Origin: Singulisphaera sp. GP187
Lineage (GTDB): Bacteria; Planctomycetota; Planctomycetia; Gemmatales; Gemmataceae
Reading direction: 5' to 3'
DNA length: 40,715 bases
NCBI GenBank assembly: GCA_945905925.1
Contig: CAMDQN010000059.1
Span: forward strand, 1-40,715
The notes under the pieces are model-generated. The model had not been told where the DNA came from, did no database searches, and saw nothing but the letters and a program-made list of their open reading frames with translations. The position numbers and the translations under genes are program-made. Below are positions 15,588-22,664 of this stretch, piece after piece; position 1 is the first letter of the stretch, and each line of letters opens with the position of its first letter.

Positions 15588-17876
15588 ATGCCAGCCCCCG
15601 CGTTCCTCTCTCGCCTCCCCAAGCCAGTATTGTTCGGCCTGTACGGGGCCGTCGGCGGGTTGCTCGGCGCTCTGCTCTTCGGTGAACTCATCATGTTGGC
15701 GCTCGGGCCGAAAGCCTCCGCGGCGCCACCACTACCGCCACCCGAACCCAGGCTCGCTGTCGGCGCATCGGACAAACTTCAAATCTACCAGGGCGGTACT
15801 AACAAGTTGCTCGTGCAGATCGCGCGAGATGGGTTCGACGACGACGTGACCGTTCGTGTCGAAGGTCTGCCGCCCGGAGTCACACCGGCGGCGCGCGAAC
15901 TCGTCATCCCCGCGACCAAGACCGCGGGCGATGTCGAACTGCGTGCCACGTTCGCGACCGCCGTGGGCACGGAGCACAAACTGAAGGTGCTCGCCACCGC
16001 GAAGCCCGGCGGGAAGACCGTTTCCGCCGAGCCGATTGAGTCCCGCCTCACGCCGCTGGCCTCACCGATGCCGCTGGCTGACATCGTGTTCGTCCTCGAC
16101 ATTACCGGCAGCATGCAGCACCAGATCGACGGGTTGAAGAACGGTATCGGCACGTTTGCGAACGACCTGCAACGCGCGAAGGTGGACGCGCGCTTCGGCT
16201 GCCTCACGTTCCGCGACCTGGACGAAGGCGAACCGAGCGAGGCGCTGATGTTCGGTGGTTTGCAGTTCACGGCCGACGCAAACGCGTTCAGCCGCGAAGT
16301 GGCCCGACTCCGCGCCGGCGGCGGCGGCGAGAGCCTGCCGGAGAGCAGTCTGGAAGCGATTGTCGATGCCACCAAATACGACTTCCGCAAGGGCGCGGCG
16401 CGAACCCTCATTCTGATCACCGACGCGGCGCCCAAAATCCGGCGGGAAGGAGCCACGCTGAAATCGACGGCCGATGCGCTCACCGACAAGCAGATCGATC
16501 TGCTTCACCTCGTCATCCACAACGAACGTCCCGACTGCGGGCGGGCGGAATACCGCGAAGTCCAGCGCGGTGCGATCGGCATTCCGGGCGATAAGGTGAC
16601 CGATCGCGGCAAGGAGTTCAGTCTGAGCCAGACCGCGCGAGACTCCGCGACGTTCACCAACGTGCTGCTGCCAGAGATGACACGAGCGATCGTCGCGGCA
16701 GCGGAGGCGAAGCCGGCGCCGCGCCCAGAGTTGGCTAAGCAAGAAGTGGTGCAACCGAAACTGAACACCGTGAAAGCGGTGCAGTCGGACCAGACCTACG
16801 ACGCGAGCGCGACCGGGCAGCTCGTCCTCGCGGTCGGCGTGTGGACCGGCGCCATCGCGGCGCTCGTGTGTCTCTTCCTCGTGGGCGGGCAGCACCACTA
16901 TCTGCGAGGCACGCTGCCGTCGGTCGGCGGAACGCTCGCGGGTCTGGGCGGCGGTCTGGTCGTGGGCTTGATCGGCGGCGCGGCCGGGCAGGGGTTGTTC
17001 CTGCTCGCGCCCGACAACGCCACACTCGCGATGATCTTCCGCGTACTCGGCTGGACGATTCTCGGCGCGCTCGCGGGTGCGGGACTATCCTTGTTCGTGC
17101 CCAACTTGAAGCTCGTGCTCGGTCTGGCCGGTGGCGCGGTGGGCGGCACTGCGGGTGCGATTGGGTACATCGTGGTGGAGTCGGTCGCGGGCGCGGTGCC
17201 AGGCCGGCTCGCGGGCGGGTTGGCGTTGGGACTGTGCATCGGGTTGATGGTCGCGGTGGTGGAAGCCGCGTTCCGGCGCGCGTGGCTCGAAGTGCGGTTC
17301 AGCGAGCGCGAAGTGATTACGGTGAACCTCGGCGCGGAACCGGTGAAGGTTGGCGGCGACGCGAAGGCTTGCACTGTCTGGGCGCGGGGCGCGGCCGATG
17401 TCGCGCTGCGGTACTTCATCCGCGACGGCAAGGTGATTTGCACCGACGTGCCGGCGCGCGAAGAATTCGCGGTGGCCGACGGCGACACCCGGGCCGCGGG
17501 GAAGGTAACGGTCGTGGTGCGAACCGGGAGCGGCACCGCGCCAGTGGCACCGGCGCGCCCCGCACCGCCTCCGGTTCCGAAAGCGAAGCCCGCGCCGGCA
17601 CCGAAGCCGCTGGACATCGACGAAGACGATGCGCAGCCGCTACCGATATCGCCCCGGCCCGCTTCGCCTCCACCGGCGCCCGTGCCGACGCGCCCGCCCG
17701 TGCCTGTTCCCGGGGTGCGGCCACCGGCACCGGTCGCGCCGAAGCAGACCGCACCGCCTGCGGCCCCCGCGCCGAAGCCCGCGACCCGCGACCCGGACGC
17801 GTGCCCGTCGTGCGGGCGCAAGACCCCGGGCCGACCCGGTTCGCGTTACTGCATGGTCTGTGACCAGACGTACTAG
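15588..17876 (+). CDS. Membrane-anchored VWA-domain protein with C-terminal zinc ribbon
   Basis: 762 residues from ATG 15588 (GTG 15582 is also possible). Order: N-terminal transmembrane helix (LFGLYGAVGGLLGALLFGEL); a beta-rich domain about 50-155; a von Willebrand A domain from about 163 with a MIDAS motif DITGSMQ and a second acidic loop LITDAAPK; a glycine-rich block of several transmembrane helices about 409-562; a beta-rich domain about 565-655 (VNLGAEPVKVGGD) that may be FHA-like; a Pro/Ala-rich linker; and a terminal Cys4 ribbon (CPSC, CMVC). The VWA domain suggests metal-dependent protein binding. It follows the secretin on the same strand, but a functional link is only inferred. Confidence 0.85.
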   Translation: MPAPAFLSRLPKPVLFGLYGAVGGLLGALLFGELIMLALGPKASAAPPLPPPEPRLAVGASDKLQIYQGGTNKLLVQIARDGFDDDVTVRVEGLPPGVTPAARELVIPATKTAGDVELRATFATAVGTEHKLKVLATAKPGGKTVSAEPIESRLTPLASPMPLADIVFVLDITGSMQHQIDGLKNGIGTFANDLQRAKVDARFGCLTFRDLDEGEPSEALMFGGLQFTADANAFSREVARLRAGGGGESLPESSLEAIVDATKYDFRKGAARTLILITDAAPKIRREGATLKSTADALTDKQIDLLHLVIHNERPDCGRAEYREVQRGAIGIPGDKVTDRGKEFSLSQTARDSATFTNVLLPEMTRAIVAAAEAKPAPRPELAKQEVVQPKLNTVKAVQSDQTYDASATGQLVLAVGVWTGAIAALVCLFLVGGQHHYLRGTLPSVGGTLAGLGGGLVVGLIGGAAGQGLFLLAPDNATLAMIFRVLGWTILGALAGAGLSLFVPNLKLVLGLAGGAVGGTAGAIGYIVVESVAGAVPGRLAGGLALGLCIGLMVAVVEAAFRRAWLEVRFSEREVITVNLGAEPVKVGGDAKACTVWARGAADVALRYFIRDGKVICTDVPAREEFAVADGDTRAAGKVTVVVRTGSGTAPVAPARPAPPPVPKAKPAPAPKPLDIDEDDAQPLPISPRPASPPPAPVPTRPPVPVPGVRPPAPVAPKQTAPPAAPAPKPATRDPDACPSCGRKTPGRPGSRYCMVCDQTY

Positions 17877-17942
17877 AGAATGAAAATGCCGCGACCGCCG
17901 GTCTGGAACGACTTGCCGTCACGCGACTGAACCGCGAGAGCG

Positions 17943-18548
17943 GTGGTGCTGTCCGTGGTTCGGTTTCGTTTCGCGGCGCGAGGGCCGGTTGTGGCGCATT
18001 CACCCCCATCGACGAACGGACTGCCGCGGACGACGTGGTCGCGGCTCACCGAACCGCAACTGCTCGCGCAGTGCGAAGTCGATACGTACCGCGCCAGCGG
18101 TCCCGGCGGGCAAAAGCGCAACAAAACCAGTTCCGCCGTCCGGCTGCGGCACCTTCCCACGGGGTTAATTGTCATCGCCGAAGAGAGCCGGTCGCAGCAC
18201 GACAATAAGGCGAAGGCGCTCAAACGCCTGTGGCACGCGCTGTTTCTTGGACTCCGCGACCCGCTCTCGCCCGCCATCACACCGGACGCGGTCGCCGCAC
18301 TGCTCGATTACACTGACGCGCGCGGTCGTGACGGGCGCCTCCACATGAGCGCCAAAGACCCGCGATTCTGGCCCGCGGTGGGTGTCGTTCTGGACGTGCT
18401 GGTGCTCGTCGAGGCGCGTGTCGCGGACGCCGCGGCGCTGCTCGGCGTGTCCACCGGGAACCTCATCGACTTCCTCGGGACCGAGCCGAAGGTGTGGCAG
18501 GAGGCCAACCAACTTCGCACCGCCGCCGGACACAAAACACTTCGGTGA
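17943..18548 (+). CDS. Release-factor-like GGQ protein
   Basis: 201 residues from GTG 17943; GTG 17991 (GAGGG upstream) is a plausible alternative giving 185. The catalytic motif of class I release factors is intact: [20 protein letters not shown], followed by [20 protein letters not shown]. The glutamine of GGQ coordinates peptidyl-tRNA hydrolysis on the ribosome. The codon-recognition domain of RF1/RF2 is missing, as in ribosome-rescue proteins (ArfB/YaeJ, RF-H-like). Residues about 95-201 form an unusual C-terminal extension in place of the short basic tail of ArfB; its family is not recognised. Rescue function is inferred from the motif only. Confidence 0.85.
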   Translation: MVLSVVRFRFAARGPVVAHSPPSTNGLPRTTWSRLTEPQLLAQCEVDTYRASGPGGQKRNKTSSAVRLRHLPTGLIVIAEESRSQHDNKAKALKRLWHALFLGLRDPLSPAITPDAVAALLDYTDARGRDGRLHMSAKDPRFWPAVGVVLDVLVLVEARVADAAALLGVSTGNLIDFLGTEPKVWQEANQLRTAAGHKTLR

Positions 18549-18655
18549 TCGTTCGCCCGGAATCGGGTGCCGTTCGGTCCGGTCCGGTGTATCGTGTGGT
18601 AGGTCGGGCACCGGCGCGAGCCGCCCGATCCCGATACACCCACTTCTGGTGCGTG

Positions 18656-19156
18656 ATGCCGCCGCCGGGCTTCTCCTGGGTCGATCAGCCGCGCCTCGCG
18701 GCGCTCGCGCACCCGCGGTCCGCGGAAGACCTCCGCTGGCTGCGCCGCAACGGAATCGACGTGCTCGTTTCACTCACCGAAGATCCGCTCCCGCGGAACT
18801 GGGTGAACGATGCGGGCGTCCTCGCGGTGTCCGTCCCAGTGCCGGACATGGAAGCCCCGTCCGACCGACAACTCGACCACATCCTCGCGACCATCCGCCG
18901 GGCGAACGATTCGGGCATGGGCGTTGCCATTCACTGCGCCGCGGGCCTGGGTCGCACCGGGACGGTACTCGCCGCGTACCTCGTCGCGGGCGGGCTGCCG
19001 GCGCGCGCGGCGCTGATTAAAGTGCGCAACCTCCGCCCCGGCTCCGTGGAGACGCTCGACCAGGAGCGCGCCATCGAGCAGTACGCCCGCAAGTTCGCGC
19101 TCCCGACCGACGAGCCGACCGCTGATCCCGACGACCGCGCCGACGAACCAGTGTGA
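18656..19156 (+). CDS. Dual-specificity/protein tyrosine phosphatase-like protein
   Basis: 166 residues from ATG 18656. The frame is open from 18494, but the upstream part overlaps the previous gene and has no family character; a GTG at 18653 is equally possible. The CX5R phosphatase loop is present as HCAAGLGRTGT, with the general acid probably the Asp in VPDMEAPS. A helix LRWLRRNGIDVLVSLTE and the VPDMEAPS loop fit the cyclin-dependent-kinase-inhibitor-3/dual-specificity group. Cytoplasmic; the substrate could be phosphoprotein, phosphoinositide or nucleotide. The C terminus is acidic and probably disordered (ADPDDRADEPV). Confidence 0.85.
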   Translation: MPPPGFSWVDQPRLAALAHPRSAEDLRWLRRNGIDVLVSLTEDPLPRNWVNDAGVLAVSVPVPDMEAPSDRQLDHILATIRRANDSGMGVAIHCAAGLGRTGTVLAAYLVAGGLPARAALIKVRNLRPGSVETLDQERAIEQYARKFALPTDEPTADPDDRADEPV

Positions 19157-19249
19157 AGAACCTTTCACACGACCGCGATTGCACCGGCCGTGCGCGCGAA
19201 TACAACTCCCGCATCCGCTCTTCCCTCACACTTCGGACTTCCTCCACAC

Positions 19250-21043
19250 ATGCGCCCAACCCTCGCGCTGAGTTCGCTCGCCACGCTGTTCGCTGTCGTG
19301 ATCGGCGTCGGGCTGTTCACCGCGCCCCGGCCCGCGGTACCGGCCCCGCCCGCCGAGCGCAGGGTCAAACTCGCCGTCCTCGTCGTCTTCGACCAGATGC
19401 GGGGCGATTACCTTGAGCGCTGGCGCCCGCTTTTTGGCCCGGACGGGTTCGCCAGGCTCCAGCGAGACGGCGCGTGGTTCACTCACTGCCACTACCCCTA
19501 TGGCGTCACCACCACCGGGCCTGGGCACGCGTCGATGCTCACCGGCGCGTGCGGCGACGCACACGGCATCGTGAGTAACGACTGGATCGAAGACGGGCGC
19601 GGCGCGTACTGTGCCGGCGACGAGCGATACAAACTTGTGCCGCCGGCACCGACGTTCCCGCCCGAACCCGGCGAGAAGCCGCCGGCCAAGCCGACCCCGA
19701 AACCGGTGGGCACGCCGGAGCGTCTCAAGAGCGAGACGGTCGCGGACATCTTGAAGGAAGTTCACGGCGCGAACTCGAAGGTGTTCGGGCTGTCGCTCAA
19801 GGACCGTTCCGCGATCCTCCCAACCGGGAAGCGTCCCGACGGCGCCTACTGGTTCTACGGCACCTTCGGAACCTCGACGTACTACACCGAGAAGGTGAAC
19901 GATACCGGACGCATTCACCCGTGGGTCGAGCAGTTCAACGCGTCGAAGTTCGCGAACCAGTGGTCCAACAAGGACTGGACGTATTTGCGCCCGGACCTGG
20001 ACTACACCCGGTGGAGCGGGCAGTCGGACAACACGCGTGGCGAGGGGACCGGCGCCGGGGTGTCGGCCGGACCGCTGAAGGGGTGGAACCAGAAGATCGC
20101 GTTTCCGCACCCGATGAACCCGACGCCCGGCACGCCGGGGAGGACCTACTACGAAGCGCTCGCCAACTCGCCGTTCGGCAACGACCTCCTTTTGGAATTT
20201 ACGAAGACCTGCGTGACCGCCGAAAACCTCGGCGTCGATGACGTGCCGGACTTGCTCGTCGTCAGCTTCTCCTCGAACGATCTGATCGGACACACGTGGG
20301 GGCCGGACTCGCACGAGGTGTTGGACGTAACGCTGCGATCGGATGCGCTGATGGCCGAGTTGCTCAACTTCCTCGATACGAACGTCGGGAAGGATCGTTA
20401 CCTGCTTGGCATCACCGCGGACCACGGCGTCTGCCCGCTACCGGAGGTCACGTTCGGGCCGAACCCGCCCCGTGGCCGTGTCAGCACGACCAAGTTGCAG
20501 GAGGAACTCGACAAGCACCTCACGGACAAGTTCCCAACGCCGAAACCGGCGGGAGCGAAGTTCGCGCGGTGGACGAACATCTCGTTCCCATGGGTTCATC
20601 TGAAATCGGAATTGGTAACCGCGAGTGGCCGGCCGCGAGCAGAGATTGCGACGGCGGCGGCAGAGTTCCTGGCGAAATACAAGGACGACACGGGAAATAC
20701 GTTGGTGATGCGGACCTTCACGCAGGCAGAACTGTCGGGCACGTTCCCGGAGGCAGACGTAATCGCGAACCGGATGAAGCGGTCGTTCTACCCGTCGCGG
20801 TGCGGCGACGTGGCCGTTGTGCTCCAACCGTACTCGCTCCCCGGCGGGGGTACGGGCACAACGCACGGCGCGCCGTTCAACTACGACACGCATGTACCGC
20901 TGGTGGTGTACGGTCCCGGGATTAGCGGCGGCATGCGCACCGAACCGACCACCCCGCAGGCGATGGCGAGCATCTTCGCGAAGTGGCTCAACGTCCGCCG
21001 CCCGAAGGACGCGGCGTTCCCGGTCCCGAAATCATTGGAGTGA
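19250..21043 (+). CDS. Exported alkaline phosphatase superfamily protein (PafA-like)
   Basis: 597 residues from ATG 19250, where a signal peptide begins (MRPTLALSSLATLFAVVIGV). Alkaline-phosphatase/nucleotide-pyrophosphatase fold with the two-zinc site: Asp in VVFDQMRGDY, nucleophile Thr in the TTTGPGHASMLTG loop, Asp/His in SSNDLIGHTWGPDSHE, Asp-His in ITADHGVCPLPE and His in YDTHVPLVVYGPG. The threonine nucleophile fits PafA and phosphodiesterase members rather than PhoA (serine). Periplasmic or surface phosphomonoesterase or diesterase, releasing phosphate; no Pho-box was identified. A repeat remnant follows directly downstream. Confidence 0.9.
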   Translation: MRPTLALSSLATLFAVVIGVGLFTAPRPAVPAPPAERRVKLAVLVVFDQMRGDYLERWRPLFGPDGFARLQRDGAWFTHCHYPYGVTTTGPGHASMLTGACGDAHGIVSNDWIEDGRGAYCAGDERYKLVPPAPTFPPEPGEKPPAKPTPKPVGTPERLKSETVADILKEVHGANSKVFGLSLKDRSAILPTGKRPDGAYWFYGTFGTSTYYTEKVNDTGRIHPWVEQFNASKFANQWSNKDWTYLRPDLDYTRWSGQSDNTRGEGTGAGVSAGPLKGWNQKIAFPHPMNPTPGTPGRTYYEALANSPFGNDLLLEFTKTCVTAENLGVDDVPDLLVVSFSSNDLIGHTWGPDSHEVLDVTLRSDALMAELLNFLDTNVGKDRYLLGITADHGVCPLPEVTFGPNPPRGRVSTTKLQEELDKHLTDKFPTPKPAGAKFARWTNISFPWVHLKSELVTASGRPRAEIATAAAEFLAKYKDDTGNTLVMRTFTQAELSGTFPEADVIANRMKRSFYPSRCGDVAVVLQPYSLPGGGTGTTHGAPFNYDTHVPLVVYGPGISGGMRTEPTTPQAMASIFAKWLNVRRPKDAAFPVPKSLE

Positions 21044-21061
21044 TGAATACCGAATAATGAG

Positions 21062-21228
21062 GAGACTTCTCGCTGGACGCGACAGGTGCTAAGGCTGTGC
21101 GGTGATTGATCTTTCCAACAACTCCGGCCTGAGTCCTTTCTTGGGGGTTACCACACCAACACAAAAAAGGACCCAGGCAGGGATGCCGCTCGTGTTCGTA
21201 TTGTCCGTCGCAGTCGTGCCCCCAAGAC
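21062..21228 (+). mobile_element. Partial copy of the 316-bp TIR element (uninterrupted)
   Basis: 167 bases match the element at 31.9-33.4 kb with only two differences, in the opposite orientation. It begins with the terminal repeat GAGACTTCTCGCTGGACGCG and contains the site GTGCTAAGG at which the other copy is split by an IS630-type insertion, so it shows the pre-insertion sequence. Similarity ends at 21228 and the opposite terminal repeat is absent, so the copy is partial. The core can fold: 21133-21139 with 21166-21172, and 21140-21147 with 21219-21226. The short open frame on it is not considered coding. Confidence 0.85.
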
Positions 21229-21253
21229 TTATTCCGACACGGGTAGCCCGCCG

Positions 21254-21287
21254 CTTCTACACCTCCCAAAAGTCCGAAACTCTAGTC
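21254..21287 (-). repeat. 34-bp motif shared with 116-149
   Basis: 27 of 34 bases match the motif that ends the truncated PAS gene. Here it begins inside the sucB stop codon and lies next to the TIR-element fragment, which supports the view that it is also mobile-element debris. Confidence 0.4.
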
Positions 21288-22518
21288 AGATTTCAAACAA
21301 GATACGCTCCGGGTTCTCCACGCATTCTTTGATACGCACGAGAAAGTGCACGGCTTCGCGGCCATCAATCAACCGGTGATCGTAACTGAGCGCCAGATAC
21401 ATCATCGGCCGAATCACGATCTGGTCGTTCACGACAACGGGGCGCTTCTGGATGGTGTGCATCCCGAGAATCGCACACTGCGGCGGGTTCAGAATCGGCG
21501 TGCTGAGCATCGACCCGAACACGCCGCCGTTGGTGATCGTGAACGTGCCGCCTTCGAGGTCGGGCACGGTCACCTTGCCGTCGCGTGCCTTCTTCGCGAC
21601 CGCGGCGATGGCCTTCTCGATGTCCGCGAAACCCATCTGGTCCGCACCGCGGATGACCGGCACCATCAAGCCCTTCTCGGTGCTGACCGCGACGCCGATG
21701 TCGTAGAAGTGCTGGTGGATAACATCAGTGCCGTCGATTTTGGCGTTCACCAGCGGGAACGTTTTCAATGCGTCAACGGCGGCCTTCACGAACACCGACA
21801 TGAAGCCGATCTTCGCGCCGTGCTTCTTTTCAAATTTCTCATTGTACTTCGCGCGCAGATCCTGAATCGCGGTCATGTCCGCTTCGTTGAACGTGGTCAG
21901 CGTCGCGGTGGTGTTCTGGCTTTCGAGCAATCGGGAGGCGATCGTCTTGCGGATCTTCGACATCGGTTCGCGGGTCGTTCGCGTTTCTGGCGAGCGGGGG
22001 GCGTCAGCCCCCCGAGGCTTCGGCGCGCCGTTGGTCACTGGCGCAGTCTCGTTGGATTTCGGCGTGGACTCGGGGGGCTGACGCCCCCCGCTCGCCAAAA
22101 CCGCGTCTTCCTTCAGGATGCGCCCGCCGGTGCCGGTGCCTTTCACGTCCGCGGCGCTCACGCCGGCTTCCGCGAGCACGCGCTTCGCGGCCGGCGACGG
22201 AATCGCTTCCAGATGTGGCAAACTCGTAATTGGCGCCGCAACAGGGGGCTGACGCCCCCCGCTCGCCTGGGGTGCGGTCGCCTCGGTGTCGATCTGCGCG
22301 ACGACGGCCCCGATAGCGACCGTTGCACCCTCTTTCACGAGGTGTTTGACAACCCCCGCGACCGGCGCGACGACCTCTTGCGAAGCCTTGTCGGTGCCCA
22401 TCTCGAAGAGCGGCGCGTCGGCCTTCACGAATGTGCCATCCGCCACGAACCAGCGGTTCAGCGTGGCCTCGGTGATCGACTCACCGGCCTTCGGCACCGT
22501 CACCTGTTCGATTGCCAT
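21286..22518 (-). CDS. sucB: 2-oxoglutarate dehydrogenase E2 (dihydrolipoyl succinyltransferase) with repeat-derived linkers
   Basis: 410 residues. Transfers succinyl from E1-bound intermediate to CoA through lipoyl-lysine in the TCA cycle. Domains: lipoyl domain 1-80 with the lipoylated lysine K44 (MGTDKAS); peripheral-subunit-binding domain about 102-141 ([20 protein letters not shown]); catalytic domain about 185-410 with DHRLIDG. The EMGTDKAS sequence and the sucA neighbour support succinyl specificity. Odd: the first linker (about 85-92) and the second (142-177) are encoded by copies of a palindromic repeat, giving ASGGRQPP twice and [11 protein letters not shown] once, all in frame. It follows sucA on the same strand. 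Confidence 0.95.
   Translation of the reverse strand: MAIEQVTVPKAGESITEATLNRWFVADGTFVKADAPLFEMGTDKASQEVVAPVAGVVKHLVKEGATVAIGAVVAQIDTEATAPQASGGRQPPVAAPITSLPHLEAIPSPAAKRVLAEAGVSAADVKGTGTGGRILKEDAVLASGGRQPPESTPKSNETAPVTNGAPKPRGADAPRSPETRTTREPMSKIRKTIASRLLESQNTTATLTTFNEADMTAIQDLRAKYNEKFEKKHGAKIGFMSVFVKAAVDALKTFPLVNAKIDGTDVIHQHFYDIGVAVSTEKGLMVPVIRGADQMGFADIEKAIAAVAKKARDGKVTVPDLEGGTFTITNGGVFGSMLSTPILNPPQCAILGMHTIQKRPVVVNDQIVIRPMMYLALSYDHRLIDGREAVHFLVRIKECVENPERILFEI
21989..22096. repeat. 108-bp in-frame palindromic element inside sucB
   Basis: Arms 21989-22016 and 22069-22096 are perfect 28-bp reverse complements (arm starts GGCGAGCGGGGGGCGTCAGC) around a 52-base spacer. The full length, 108 bases, is exactly 36 codons and lies in the linker between the E1/E3-binding and catalytic domains. 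Both arm orientations are free of stop codons in the frame used. The same arm occurs at 22244-22267 and, with two substitutions, at 25692-25777. Confidence 0.92.
22244..22267 (-). repeat. Solo arm of the same palindromic family inside sucB
   Basis: 24 bases identical to the arm at 22069-22096, read in the same codon phase to give ASGGRQPP. It lies in the linker between the lipoyl and subunit-binding domains. No partner arm is seen nearby. Confidence 0.85.
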
Positions 22519-22535
22519 GCTGACCCCTTAAAGAC

Positions 22536-22659
22536 AACCTCTCCCCCCAACCCCCTCCCCTAATGAAGGGAGGGGGAGCAGAACCAAACACAGAAGACGA
22601 TGGTTCGTCTTCTCTTTCTCCCCCTCCCTTCTTAGGGGAGGGGATTGGGGGGAGAGGTT
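22536..22659. repeat. Long hairpin between sucA and sucB
   Basis: Outer arms AACCTCTCCCCCCAA... (from 22536) and ...TTGGGGGGAGAGGTT (to 22659) pair over about 45 bp with one mismatch and a one-base bulge. An inner segment AGAAGACGA/TCGTCTTCT also pairs. It fills almost the whole gap between the sucA stop (22665) and sucB start (22518), so it sits inside a presumed operon. It leaves the sucB ribosome-binding region only about 17 bases. Confidence 0.9.
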
Positions 22660-22664
22660 CTTCG

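Noticed and set aside
21102-21332. Short frame starting MIDLSNNSGLSPFLG, with a near-identical partner on the minus strand at 31886-32170
   Set aside because: The shared protein segment simply reflects the DNA repeat; the two frames diverge at the repeat boundary, have no ribosome-binding site, and one was split from the TIR by an IS.
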